Of a stretch of 64,000 bases of DNA, positions 1 through 8,099 are shown in pieces. The notes under the pieces were generated by a model. The model made no database searches and was not told where the DNA came from. It was given only the letters and a program-made list of their open reading frames with translations. The stretch is taken from the NCBI GenBank assembly GCA_004017535.1, contig SAJS01000018.1, forward strand, positions 1-64,000, written 5' to 3'. Position numbers and translations under genes: made by a program. Each line of letters starts with the position of its first letter. Positions within the stretch are counted from its first letter, which is position 1. The stretch comes from Mesorhizobium sp. Its GTDB lineage: Bacteria; Pseudomonadota; Alphaproteobacteria; Rhizobiales; Rhizobiaceae.

Positions 1-857
1 AAATGCTTGTACTCGGTGATGCGGGTATAGGCTTCCGTCTGCGGATAGTTCACCACGGCTACCGGCTGAAATTGCTCACAGTCGAGGGTGACATGCTCGA
101 AACGCAGCGAGCGATAGGGAAGACGGCCGAGCCTCCAGTCAAAGAATTCATCGACCGGTCCGGTAAAGATCAGCCGCCGAAAGGGAATTCGCTCTCGGAC
201 CTCGCGATAATCCGTCTGCAGCATGATCTTGATGTTGGGACGGTCCAGCATACGTTCGAACATGCGCGTGTAGCCCCCGGCCGGCATCTGCTGGAAGCTG
301 TCGCCGAAATAGCGATCGTCGCGGTTCGTTCTCGTCGGGACGCGGGCCGTCACGGATTTGCTCAACTGGCTGGGATCGACACCCCACTGCTTTCTGGTGT
401 AGCCGCGGAAGCATTTCTCATAGAGCTCTCTGCCGACCGTACTGACGACGACGTCTTCGGCGGTGTGGATTTCCTCGACCGTTTCCCGACGCGAGGCGAA
501 GAACTCTTCCAGCTCTGCCGAGCTCAGCTCCAAACCGTAAAGACGGTTGATCGTATCGAGGTTGATCGGGATCGGCAGAAGCTTGCCGTCCACGAAAGCG
601 AGCACACGGTGCTCGTACGGGCGCCAGGCGGTGAATTGCGAGAGATAATCAACAATCGACTGGGCGTTCGTGTGGAATATATGCGGCCCATAGCGATGGA
701 TGAGAATTCCGGCCCCGTTGTAGCAGTCATAGGCGTTTCCACCGATGTGGTTGCGACGGTCGATGAGGAGAACGCTTTCGCCCCTTTGCGAGGCGATCCG
801 TTCCGCGAGCACACTGCCGGCAAAGCCAGCTCCGACGATCAGCCAGTCGAACATCAT
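1..857 (-). CDS. glf: UDP-galactopyranose mutase, 3' end cut by window edge
   Basis: Flavoenzyme that interconverts UDP-galactopyranose and UDP-galactofuranose in the cytoplasm, feeding Galf into surface polysaccharides. The visible part (about 285 of roughly 370-390 residues) begins MMFDWLIVGAGFAGSVLAE, a Rossmann FAD-binding motif. It continues with the family signatures IDRRNHIGGNAYD, GPHIFHT, PINLDTINRLYG and EKCFRGYTRKQWG. The start ATG at 857-855 overlaps the TGA of the upstream glycosyltransferase (ATGA), so the two are translationally coupled. The gene continues beyond base 1. Recognition is by motif and is firm; the link to a particular polysaccharide is inference. Confidence 0.93.
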   Translation of the reverse strand, partial: MMFDWLIVGAGFAGSVLAERIASQRGESVLLIDRRNHIGGNAYDCYNGAGILIHRYGPHIFHTNAQSIVDYLSQFTAWRPYEHRVLAFVDGKLLPIPINLDTINRLYGLELSSAELEEFFASRRETVEEIHTAEDVVVSTVGRELYEKCFRGYTRKQWGVDPSQLSKSVTARVPTRTNRDDRYFGDSFQQMPAGGYTRMFERMLDRPNIKIMLQTDYREVRERIPFRRLIFTGPVDEFFDWRLGRLPYRSLRFEHVTLDCEQFQPVAVVNYPQTEAYTRITEYKH

Positions 858-2026
858 GCGCTCCTGCGGAAGGGCACGACCTTCTTGCTTGCACCGGCTT
901 TCTTGATATGGGCGGCCATGGCGTCCCACGTCCGCTGCCAGGACATGTTGGCTAGGTAGGCGTCGACCGCCGGCAGGCGCGTATTGCGCGGTTGCGCCAG
1001 CGCGGAGCGCAGTTTGGCCTCGATGTCTTCGGCGTCCGCGATGTCGACGAGGCCGGCGGCAGCGTAGCTTCGCACCACATCGACAATCGCAGTCGAGACC
1101 ACAGGGAGGCCGGCGGCAAGGAATTCGGGAGTTTTCGTAGGGCTGATGAAGCGTGTTGCTTCGTTGAGGGCGAACGGCATCCACCCGACATCCCAATGCC
1201 GGAGGTAGTCGGGCAGTTCCTTGTAGGCTTTGCTGCCGAGCCAGTGCAGGTTATTGGCTCTGGGCAGGCTGTCCGGATCGATCTTGACGACCGGACCAAG
1301 CATCACGAAGTGCACGTCTGGCATCGCATTGGAAGCCTGCGCCACGAGGTCGATATCGAGGCGCTCGTCGATGACTCCAAAGAAGCCAACCCGAGGATGC
1401 GGGATGTTGAGTTGATCCGCCGGCTCCTCGCGGGGCGACCTCGCCTTGTGGAAGTGGTTGACGTCAATGCTGCTGGGGAAGGGATAGATCGCGCGATGCT
1501 GGGAGCGCTTGGCTTCAAACAGGCTTAAGCCGCCCGTGAAGACCACATCGGCGCGTTCGAAGAGCGCCCGTTCCAGGAGCGCAAGCTGGGCCGGCGCATT
1601 CTTGAACGCAGAAAGCTCGTCCATGCAGTCATAGATGCATATGTCGAAGTTGACATGCGCGCTGAAGCGCAGCGCCATCGGGGTATAATACCAAGCGGTC
1701 AACTGAGCGTGCGGTGTCGACGCGATGATCCGGTCAAGATATCTGCGCTGGATAGCGTCGGCCCTGGCGGGGCTGGTTCCGATCGGGAGCACAGGGGTGG
1801 CAACCCGAATGCCCGGCGCAGCGTCGCAAAGCTGAATGGACGAGTGGGAGCATTCTTCGAAAATGGGTTCCTCGAAGTAGACAATCTGGTGCTCTCTCGA
1901 AGCACGCGTGAGAATGTGCTGCGGACGTTGATAGACAAAATTCCATCGCAAGTGGGAGAAGCATATCAATAAATCTCGGTCTTTTTTGGTTTTAACGGTA
2001 GCATGTATTTTTATCGCCGCGTCCAT
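854..2026 (-). CDS. Glycosyltransferase (GT4-like, TuaH type)
   Basis: 390-residue predicted GT-B fold glycosyltransferase for surface polysaccharide assembly. The N-terminal half carries the WNFVYQRPQHIL motif seen in TuaH-like enzymes. The C-terminal half has the donor-binding stretch VGFFGVIDERLDIDL, then SPTKTPEFLAAGLPVVST, the usual GT4 nucleotide-sugar region. There is no signal peptide or membrane segment. It is first in an operon with glf, which it overlaps by four bases. That pairing makes a galactofuranosyl or nearby sugar transfer plausible, but the donor and acceptor cannot be read from the sequence. Confidence 0.82.
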   Translation of the reverse strand: MDAAIKIHATVKTKKDRDLLICFSHLRWNFVYQRPQHILTRASREHQIVYFEEPIFEECSHSSIQLCDAAPGIRVATPVLPIGTSPARADAIQRRYLDRIIASTPHAQLTAWYYTPMALRFSAHVNFDICIYDCMDELSAFKNAPAQLALLERALFERADVVFTGGLSLFEAKRSQHRAIYPFPSSIDVNHFHKARSPREEPADQLNIPHPRVGFFGVIDERLDIDLVAQASNAMPDVHFVMLGPVVKIDPDSLPRANNLHWLGSKAYKELPDYLRHWDVGWMPFALNEATRFISPTKTPEFLAAGLPVVSTAIVDVVRSYAAAGLVDIADAEDIEAKLRSALAQPRNTRLPAVDAYLANMSWQRTWDAMAAHIKKAGASKKVVPFRRSA

Positions 2027-2331
2027 ATAAGCTTTTCCCTGGTGACATTGCCGTTTAGACTGCGAATAACATTTGTTAATCGCGAGATGCAGGAAGCTAT
2101 TCCTGCCGCATGTCTAACTGCCCGCTGAGTTAGTTGTTCCAGCCAGCATGCGATATGCAGGCGGGCGTGCCGGGCCAGAGCGTCTGGCATCTCTGGCTGC
2201 AGCTTTCTGGGGACGGCCGCTCGGATGCCGCATTTTCGTTGAATCAGCAGCTAAAATATTCGATGGCTTGAATTGATTCGTCGGACCGACGCCAGCGGCG
2301 TTTAGCGGCCGACAATCGCTGGGGCAGACAG
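2027..2331. other. Divergent intergenic region
   Basis: About 305 bases between the leftward glycosyltransferase and the rightward GH43-like gene. It is more AT-rich than its flanks near 2060-2090 and 2240-2280, as expected for two divergent promoters. I found no convincing ORF, RNA gene or clear -35/-10 pair. Confidence 0.5.
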
Positions 2332-3249
2332 ATGAAGATCGATTTCGAGACGAATGTGTTCCCGTTGTTTCATCCGCAAGCGGTGGACGATCTCAAGGAT
2401 CCGTGCCCGGTTTATGACGGCCGGCTTTGGCATGTGTTCGGATCGAGCGGCACGGTGACCAGCGAGACTTGGAAGATTCTTCACGCCACGGCGCCGCAGT
2501 TGCATGGACCGTGGACGGAGCACGCGCCGATTGAGCTCCCTGTCGCGGGGTCGGGCGTCGCGGCGCCTGGCGTCGTGCACGAAGACGGCGTCTTCCACAT
2601 GTTCATCCAAACCGAGTTCATGAAATCCGGCGGTCGCTGCGAGCACGCGGTGTCAAATGACGGGTTCAACTGGGTTGTGCTCAATCCGGCAATTCTGTCC
2701 GTGCCGGACACGGATGAAGACGGCATCTACGACCCGCACCCGGCTCTCATCGGCGGCAAGCGCTACATCGTTTATTCCGCGATGCCGAAATTCACCCGCG
2801 TGCCGCAACCGGACATCTATCTGTCCCGGAGCCAGTCAGATTCATGGTTCGGACCCTGGAAGCGGCTGGGCAAGATCCTGGATCATAACGACCTTCCCCA
2901 CCACAACACGCGGGAAGACCCTGACTATGAATGGGGGATTGAAGGCGCCCAACTGGTGCAGCTTCCGGATGGTCGCGTGCTTCTCAACGCCACCTGCTTC
3001 CTTCCCAATGGACCTCGGGGTAGCCGGCAGCGGGTGTTTTTCGCCCTCGCAGACACCGTCGCCGGACCTTATGTCTCGATCGGGCCGGTGCTCGATCCGG
3101 GCGGGCCTGGAGAAAACGGCCATTCGACCGTGATGATTGATGGCGGGCGGCTGACCCTTTTCTACCAGAGCCGCGTTGCCGCCACGAACCATCGCTGGCG
3201 CTACGGGTTGGCGAGTTTTGACGTGTCCCTGCTTTCGAAGGCGGCCTGA
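2332..3249 (+). CDS. Five-bladed beta-propeller glycosidase-like protein (GH43 clan)
   Basis: 305-residue protein resembling the glycoside hydrolase 43/32/62/68 propeller group. Near the N-terminus, LKDPCPVYDGRLWHVFGS matches the blade-1 Asp-Pro motif that carries the catalytic base. GPWKRLG and EGAQLVQLPDGRVLLNA resemble later blades with the acidic residue. The C-terminus has GHSTVMIDGGRLTLFYQS, a typical last-blade turn. No signal peptide is seen, so it would act in the cytoplasm on small glycosides, or it could be a glycan phosphorylase relative. It stands divergent from the glycosyltransferase-glf pair. The substrate is unknown; the fold call is moderately sure. Confidence 0.7.
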   Translation: MKIDFETNVFPLFHPQAVDDLKDPCPVYDGRLWHVFGSSGTVTSETWKILHATAPQLHGPWTEHAPIELPVAGSGVAAPGVVHEDGVFHMFIQTEFMKSGGRCEHAVSNDGFNWVVLNPAILSVPDTDEDGIYDPHPALIGGKRYIVYSAMPKFTRVPQPDIYLSRSQSDSWFGPWKRLGKILDHNDLPHHNTREDPDYEWGIEGAQLVQLPDGRVLLNATCFLPNGPRGSRQRVFFALADTVAGPYVSIGPVLDPGGPGENGHSTVMIDGGRLTLFYQSRVAATNHRWRYGLASFDVSLLSKAA

Positions 3250-3335
3250 ACAGCTCGTCGCGAGATCGCCGGCAGTCCCCGCAAGTTTAGCGCCGCTTAG
3301 AGCTGCGACCGGTCCGCGGAACGAGATCGCGGTCG

Positions 3336-3360
3336 GGAACAATGTCTCTCGGACATGGTT
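3336..3360 (+). promoter_or_regulatory. EcfG/RpoE2-type promoter
   Basis: GGAAC at 3336-3340, a 16-base spacer, then GGTT at 3357-3360. This fits the alphaproteobacterial general-stress sigma consensus (GGAAC-N16/17-cGTT) with one mismatch. It faces the DUF3606 gene at 3503, with a leader of about 130 bases. Confidence 0.45.
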
Positions 3361-3502
3361 CGGTCGCGTCCATCAGAGAGCGGCCTTCTATGTACTTGCT
3401 GCAAAAAACCACGAAATTCCAGCGGGCGAGCAGGCTCGTTCTTGCTTGCTGTGCAGCCGTATCGTCCGGCAGGCCCGACCCACAAGCTGATGCGAGGATA
3501 TC

Positions 3503-3721
3503 GTGCGCGCTCGTGTGAACATTCTGAATTTCGGGACTGAAAGCGCTGATCCCGACGTCCGGGATCCAAATCGCATTTCGACAAGTGATCCAGAGCAGCT
3601 CGCCTATTTCTCCGCTGTGAACGGCATCACAGAGCAACAGGCCCGAGAGTTGATCCGAAAACATGGAGACAATCTTGCCGTGCTCGTCAAGGAAGCTCGG
3701 AAGCTGCGCGAGCTCGAGTGA
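3503..3721 (+). CDS. DUF3606-like small protein
   Basis: 72 residues starting at GTG, chosen because GAGG lies six bases upstream. The pattern RDPNRISTSDPEQLAYFSA followed by GITEQQARELIRKHGDNLA matches the DUF3606 layout (a D-x-x-R-I-N/S motif, then a small helical unit). Such proteins are common and numerous in rhizobia, and many belong to the general stress regulon, though their biochemical role is unknown. The upstream GGAAC-type site at 3336 fits that. It is a stand-alone gene. Confidence 0.7.
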   Translation: MRARVNILNFGTESADPDVRDPNRISTSDPEQLAYFSAVNGITEQQARELIRKHGDNLAVLVKEARKLRELE

Positions 3722-3855
3722 CGTCGGCGAGGTCAAGCAAGGACAATGCAGATCGGTCCTAGGAACATTTTTAACGAATACTGGTTCGGTATCGCGGCAC
3801 CCCGCTCCTTGCTATCCCCGGTGCCGAGTCGGAGCTCATCCCCGTTCTCCGGCAC

Positions 3856-3885
3856 AGGCCCGCCCGACGCCCAAAGGGCGGGCCT
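3856..3885. terminator. Perfect 10-bp hairpin, terminator-like
   Basis: AGGCCCGCCC and GGGCGGGCCT form a perfect 10-bp inverted repeat with a 10-base loop. It lies 135 bases beyond the DUF3606 stop. No T-run follows on either strand, so termination is plausible but not certain. Confidence 0.45.
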
Positions 3886-3892
3886 GCTTGGA

Positions 3893-4012
3893 CTAGAGAG
3901 TCACGGCCGCACGTAGGTGCCGTTCGCCTGGCGCCATCGACGGACGACCTTGGTAGGTGCGTTCAGTGAAGAAGACGGTGCCAACCACGAAAGATATGAT
4001 GGGCGCGGTCAT
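3893..4012 (-). CDS. Possible small hydrophobic protein
   Basis: A 39-codon ATG frame with a hydrophobic N-terminus (MTAPIISFVVGTVFF) that could span or insert in the membrane, followed by a charged tail. It ends next to the hairpin at 3856-3885, which could terminate it on this strand. I do not recognise a family, and the frame could be chance. Confidence 0.25.
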   Translation of the reverse strand: MTAPIISFVVGTVFFTERTYQGRPSMAPGERHLRAAVTL

Positions 4013-4117
4013 GCGCCAGAGCGAGGCCCTCGCATCGCGACCGATCGCACAATACACGGCTGGTAGGGGGGCGTTGGGGGATCTCTCGCATAAGTCGTTT
4101 GGCAGGTGAGTGTGGGT

Positions 4118-4225
4118 CTATTCGGAAAGAATGATAACCGTGTAGGTCGTGACCGGCCCGTTGTCGTCGGCGCCGCTGACCACCACCAATCCAGCAGCGG
4201 GGGGTATCGCGACCCGGTCCGGCAA
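4118..4225 (-). other. Protein-like frame upstream of the SIR2 gene, possible remnant
   Basis: A 35-codon frame from TTG that reads plausibly as protein and ends TTYTVIILSE-stop. The frame stays open a little upstream into the SIR2 coding region on the other strand. It could be a very small gene, the tail of an older gene cut off by the arrival of the SIR2 gene, or chance. Confidence 0.2.
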
Positions 4226-5088
4226 TGAGCGGCGATCCTCTCGTGGCGCTCGCAAACTCCATCAGGGAACGCGACGTCGTGCTTTTCGTGGGGGCGGGCG
4301 TCTCCATGAGCGTCGGCCTGCCGTCCTGGGAGAAACTGATCAAGCGAATGGCGGATGAACTCGGCCTGGAGGTGGACCTTGGCAAGCAGCGCGGTCGTTT
4401 TCAGACCCTGGCCGAGTATTACCGCATCAAGCATGGAAGCATCGGACCGCTTCGCAGTTGGATGGATCGGCACTGGACCGTTAGCCGCGATAAAATCGAG
4501 CAATCCGAATTGCACCGCCTCATCGTAGCGCTCAACTTTCCGGTGATCTATACCACGAATTACGATCGAAACCTCGAAGTTGCCTTTGAGATACATGGCG
4601 TCGAATACGTCAAAGTGGCCAATGCGCGGGATGTCTCGAAGGCTCGCAGGAATGTCCCCTACATCGTGAAATTCCATGGCGACTTTGATGACGATTCCTC
4701 CTTGGTTCTCACTGAAACCGACTACCTCGACCGGCTCTCATTCGACTCGCCGCTCGACGTGAGGTTTCGTTCGGACGCCTTGGGCAGCACGGTTTTGTTC
4801 ATCGGCTACAGCCTTTCCGACCTGAACATCCGGTTGCTCCTACACCGGCTCTGGCAGACCTGGAGCCGGTCGGGCTACGAGGCGGATCGGCCTCCCTCCT
4901 TCATCTTCATGGCGCATCGTGATCCCGTCGAGGAAGCGGTACTCGCGCGTTGGGGCATCACAGTGGTGACGGGCGACGACGATGATCCTGAAAAAGGGCT
5001 GCTGGGTTTCCTTTCTCGCCTTGCTGCCCTTGTCGAGGCGAACGCAACGGATCGACCCAGGCTGCTGTCAGGAGACGAACCACCGTGA
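4225..5088 (+). CDS. SIR2-domain protein (SIR2_2-like), possible defence NADase
   Basis: 287 residues made almost wholly of a SIR2-like Rossmann domain. It shows the NAD-binding motif LFVGAGVSMSVGLPSW near residue 20, TTNYDRNLE near 110, the candidate catalytic His in VKFHGDFDDDSS near 150, and FIGYSLSDLNIRLLL near 195. Proteins of this group occur as deacetylase relatives and, in bacterial immunity, as NAD-depleting effectors (as in Thoeris, DSR and SIR2-Argonaute systems). Here it stands alone: no Argonaute, TIR, HerA or DSR-type extra domain is adjacent. The next gene is a Crp/Fnr regulator. A defence role is inference. Confidence 0.78.
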   Translation: MSGDPLVALANSIRERDVVLFVGAGVSMSVGLPSWEKLIKRMADELGLEVDLGKQRGRFQTLAEYYRIKHGSIGPLRSWMDRHWTVSRDKIEQSELHRLIVALNFPVIYTTNYDRNLEVAFEIHGVEYVKVANARDVSKARRNVPYIVKFHGDFDDDSSLVLTETDYLDRLSFDSPLDVRFRSDALGSTVLFIGYSLSDLNIRLLLHRLWQTWSRSGYEADRPPSFIFMAHRDPVEEAVLARWGITVVTGDDDDPEKGLLGFLSRLAALVEANATDRPRLLSGDEPP

Positions 5089-5216
5089 TCGATTGACAGC
5101 GGCCCGCTGACCCGAGCTGAACAGCTTGCCGCTACGCAAGTTCGGTCTCGCATGGGATCGGCGCCCGGCAGCGTTGCTTCTGCTTTGCTTTGCCTGCGCT
5201 TCCCGACGGAGCCCGC

Positions 5217-5912
5217 ATGACCCCAAGCAACAAATTGTTGGCGAGATTGCCTCGCGCAGAGCTGGAAGCAGTAGCTCCCGATCTTGACCCTGTCCCGCTG
5301 CCGTTGAAAACAGTGTTGCATGAGGCTCTCCAGCCAATTGAGTACGTCTATTTCGTCGAACGCGGCGTCGCATCGATGGTCAACGAGCCCGAGACCGGCG
5401 ACATCGTCGAGTTCGCCACGATTGGTCCCGAGGGGATGGTCGGGTTCCCGGTGCTTCTCGGGACAGCTTCGGTCCCGAGTCGTGCCATGGTACAGATCCC
5501 AGGGCGTGCGCTTCGCATGAAGGTCCCGGACCTTGAACGGGCCTTGCGAAGCGCTCCGACGCTGCACAAGTTTCTGCTGCGATATTTGATGGCCCTGCTG
5601 AATCAGATCGCGCAGAACACGTCCTGCAACCGTCTGCATGAAGTGCAGGAGCGATGTGCTCGCTGGCTCCTCCAGACACACGATCGCGTTGACCGCGACG
5701 AATTTCCGCTCACCCAAGAGTTTCTTTCCCAGATGCTCGGTGTGCATCGCCCGAGCGTGAGTGTGGCCGCCGCAACCCTGCAGAGGGCAGGCCTGATCGA
5801 CTATTCGCGGGGAAATATCAGGATTGCCGACCGCAAGGGCCTCGAGGCCGCCTCCTGCACCTGTTACCGGGTAATCAAGCGTGAATATACCCGCCTTCTT
5901 GATGGCGAGTGA
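5217..5912 (+). CDS. Crp/Fnr-family transcription regulator
   Basis: 231 residues from the ATG at 5217; a TTG frame start 27 bases upstream is possible but lacks support. The N-terminal half is a cyclic-nucleotide-binding-type barrel (EYVYFVERGVASMV, then FATIGPEGMVGFPVLLG). The C-terminal half is a winged helix-turn-helix with QEFLSQMLGVHRPSVSVAA as the recognition region. There is no FNR-type cysteine cluster. The effector pocket lacks the classical GE...R cAMP signature, so the ligand may not be cAMP. It is a single gene abutting a convergent small gene. Targets are unknown. Confidence 0.85.
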   Translation: MTPSNKLLARLPRAELEAVAPDLDPVPLPLKTVLHEALQPIEYVYFVERGVASMVNEPETGDIVEFATIGPEGMVGFPVLLGTASVPSRAMVQIPGRALRMKVPDLERALRSAPTLHKFLLRYLMALLNQIAQNTSCNRLHEVQERCARWLLQTHDRVDRDEFPLTQEFLSQMLGVHRPSVSVAAATLQRAGLIDYSRGNIRIADRKGLEAASCTCYRVIKREYTRLLDGE

Positions 5913-6143
5913 CTACGTCAGGAACGTTTTCGAATTCTCTGGTCCCATCGAGGGTTCCGTCGCCTTCGGACGCCGCCGAACTTCGCTAGCTGGTCCGTGT
6001 GCTCCCCGGGCCTCAAGCCCAATTAGCAAGGCATAGCTGGCGGCGATGGTCCGCCACATGTCGCGGAACTCCGGCCAGTCCGCTCCATCCGCCTTTGCCT
6101 GGCAGTATTCGTGCAACCGCAAATATTCGTTAAGCCTGCTCAT
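5913..6143 (-). CDS. Conserved small hypothetical protein
   Basis: 76 residues beginning MSRLNEYLRLHEYCQAKAD, an amphipathic helix rich in charged residues, followed by WPEFRDMWRTIAASYALLI. Many rhizobial genomes encode short proteins of this MSRLxEYxRLxExCxA type with no known function. Its stop directly abuts the stop of the Crp/Fnr gene, so the pair is convergent with no spacer. No signal peptide is seen. The family resemblance is from memory and moderate. Confidence 0.6.
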   Translation of the reverse strand: MSRLNEYLRLHEYCQAKADGADWPEFRDMWRTIAASYALLIGLEARGAHGPASEVRRRPKATEPSMGPENSKTFLT

Positions 6144-6419
6144 TGTGGCGGTTTACCGGAACAAGGCCGAACTGTCTGTCGCCCGGAATACATAGCGCAT
6201 TGCAACTCAATCTCGCTAACTGAGACCGACTGGGGTTTATCGGCCCTCCTTAAACTGAGCATGCCTCCAGACCTGGACCCGTCGGTCTTCGGACACCCAC
6301 GATCGCAATTGGCCCAAACCGCCGAATCAAAGGACAGCTTCCTTGTAAACGTTTCGCAGCATTCGAGTCTGTCCCCTCACGGTCAGTGGAACATCACGGC
6401 ATCAAGCTTCTTAGGCGCG

Positions 6420-6569
6420 ATGAAAATCGTCCTGTTGTTTATGATTTTAACGTTGTTCCTCCTCATGAGGCGACGATCTCTTTCGATAAGAGCAAAGCTC
6501 GACGACGTTCACCGCGAGATAGCTCTTCGCGAGCGGAATAGCCGTGTTGGACGCAAGTTCGACGCCTGA
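6420..6569 (+). CDS. Possible small single-pass membrane protein
   Basis: 49 codons from ATG: MKIVLLFMILTLFLLMRRR is a clean transmembrane segment with positive residues on the inside. A charged helix follows (LDDVHREIALRERNSRVG). The frame stays open far upstream without convincing coding character, so the short form is preferred. No family is recognised. The rest of 6144-6650 shows nothing I can support. Confidence 0.4.
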   Translation: MKIVLLFMILTLFLLMRRRSLSIRAKLDDVHREIALRERNSRVGRKFDA

Positions 6570-6650
6570 GAGGCGGCCTCGAATTCGCATCGCCACCCGT
6601 TCGACGAGGCCTTAGCTGGATACGGCTGCTCAAATCCGACGACGGCGGCT

Positions 6651-6878
6651 CTATCGCCGCGATGGGTTCTTTTCCGTGAGTGCTTCGCCGATCGGTTTGT
6701 ATTCCCCTGTAAAGAAGTCTGCCGACCGAGATCGCCTCAACAGATTTTCGGACTGGCTAACCAGCTTCCGGCTCGCTGCGATGATCTGTTGCATCTCCGC
6801 AGTGTTCTTTCGCACCCGAGACTGAAGCTCGTGGACGCTTCGCAAAAGTTGTTCGCAGGGATGTTTGCGGGCAGCCAT
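6651..6878 (-). CDS. Small coiled-coil hypothetical protein
   Basis: 75 residues from MAARKHPCEQLLRSVHELQ. The central part, RVRKNTAEMQQIIAASRKLV, has heptad spacing and is likely a coiled coil. An upstream TTG could lengthen the protein by 21 residues. No domain is recognised. The stretch between this gene and 7265 holds only low-quality frames. Confidence 0.45.
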   Translation of the reverse strand: MAARKHPCEQLLRSVHELQSRVRKNTAEMQQIIAASRKLVSQSENLLRRSRSADFFTGEYKPIGEALTEKNPSRR

Positions 6879-7264
6879 CTGTCCAAACCTGTGAATCAAG
6901 GAATTGTTCAGCACGGAAGAACCCCAGGCAAAGGCGGTCAAAAAGGGCGCGCAGCTGACGGTTGACGCCTCCTTTGGCTAGATCTGCCCTGAATAGCAGA
7001 TGCTCGCGCTCTCTTGCTCTGCCTCCGCGAAGCGTTGTTGAAGCCCAAGGCGGGCCGCAGTTCCAAGCCACGCTTGCCGGTCGGCAGGTTTTTCTGTGAC
7101 GATCGGAACCAGAAGCGTCCAGGCGTAGTTTGAGCACGTCTGCGATGAGTTCCCCTCAAGCCTCGCAGATCGGTGTGCGACACCGGCCCGCGCCCTTGCC
7201 GAGGGGCGCGGGTTCCTCAGTTAGAGAGCGCAGGCTGGTCCATGCAATGCCGGCCCAATCCCGT

Positions 7265-7459
7265 TCACTGAAAGGCGTATTTGTAGACGACCCGATTCTG
7301 CTCGTCCGTCACCCTGACCCAAAGTTCTTCATTTGCTCGGATTCGCACTGCCCGCCCGGTTGCACGAGATGCCGCCGCAGCGGCGGTGTGCGCTTGGACC
7401 GACTGCTTGGATGTGACCACTTCCCCAGACGTCACTTCGACCACGTAGTTCTTCATCAA
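7265..7459 (-). CDS. Small hypothetical protein, paralogue A
   Basis: 64 residues, starting MMKNYVVEVTSGEVVTSKQ, with a second ATG one codon in. The ending WVRVTDEQNRVVYKYAFQ matches the end of the neighbouring gene at 7612 (WVRVTD...FKYAYN). The middle also aligns (ATGRAVRIR against VTGKAVHGR), so the two are tandem paralogues. The beta-rich sequence, no signal peptide and short length suggest a small cytoplasmic domain. No family name is known to me. Confidence 0.65.
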   Translation of the reverse strand: MMKNYVVEVTSGEVVTSKQSVQAHTAAAAASRATGRAVRIRANEELWVRVTDEQNRVVYKYAFQ

Positions 7460-7611
7460 ACATGGTTACGCCCGCGGCCGCCAATGGCGGAATAAGATTT
7501 GATGCAATTGCGGAAAAAAACCGCGTTATCTCGCCTCGTTGTATCGGTTTTTGCGCTTGGGGCTAGGGTGCCTTACTGAACGACGTACCGATATTTATGG
7601 GAGGACCACTC

Positions 7612-7812
7612 TCAGTTATACGCGTACTTGAACGTCGTTAGCGTCGCCTGATCCGTGACCCGTACCCAGAACGGCTCGTCACGCCGGCCATGGACAGCCT
7701 TGCCCGTGACTTTCGTCGCCGCGTCCCACGGCGTCTGCGCCTCAGCTACTTGACGCGACACGACTACGTGGCCGGCTATTTGTTCAACCCTGTAGATCTT
7801 CATTGTCTGCAT
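7612..7812 (-). CDS. Small hypothetical protein, paralogue B
   Basis: 66 residues (63 if the ATG of MKIYRVEQIAGHVVVSRQ is used). It is a tandem copy relative of the gene at 7265, with the shared core FWVRVTD and an aromatic C-terminus. A GGAAC-N17-AGTT site at 7833-7858 sits 20-45 bases upstream on this strand, which would make it a candidate general-stress gene. The spacer between the paralogues (7460-7611) has no further ORF. Confidence 0.65.
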   Translation of the reverse strand: MQTMKIYRVEQIAGHVVVSRQVAEAQTPWDAATKVTGKAVHGRRDEPFWVRVTDQATLTTFKYAYN

Positions 7813-7832
7813 CGCTCCGGGACCACTATCCT

Positions 7833-7858
7833 AACTTGGCCCGGGGACGGCTTGTTCC
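7833..7858 (-). promoter_or_regulatory. EcfG/RpoE2-type promoter (weak -10)
   Basis: Reading leftward: GGAAC (7858-7854), 17 bases, then AGTT (7836-7833). Position relative to the start of the gene at 7812 is right for a promoter; the -10 differs from CGTT by one base. Confidence 0.35.
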
Positions 7859-7978
7859 GGCGGGATCCTCGCGACCAGCGACTGCCACGTCGGGCCGGAT
7901 TGACCTCATCGGCGTTGCGTCCTGCGGCACCAGGGTTGAAGAGAACGGTGCTGCCGGCGCTATAGCATTCCGGAGCTT

Positions 7979-8003
7979 GGAACACTCGGACGGGCACCAG
8001 GTT
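7979..8003 (+). promoter_or_regulatory. EcfG/RpoE2-type promoter
   Basis: GGAAC at 7979-7983, 16 bases, GGTT at 8000-8003. It lies about 100 bases before the SDR-DoxX gene at 8100 and faces it. Confidence 0.5.
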
Positions 8004-8099
8004 CGATAGACGACGCAGAAAGCGTTGAGAACCTTGGTTCGAACCGGGAGAAAGGCCCATGACCGAGACGAGAGAGAACCTGATGGATTAATTAAACCC

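Noticed and set aside
7800-8060. Frames on both strands between paralogue B and the SDR-DoxX gene
   Set aside because: This gap holds two promoter-like sites facing the flanking genes; the frames lack SDs and recognisable products.
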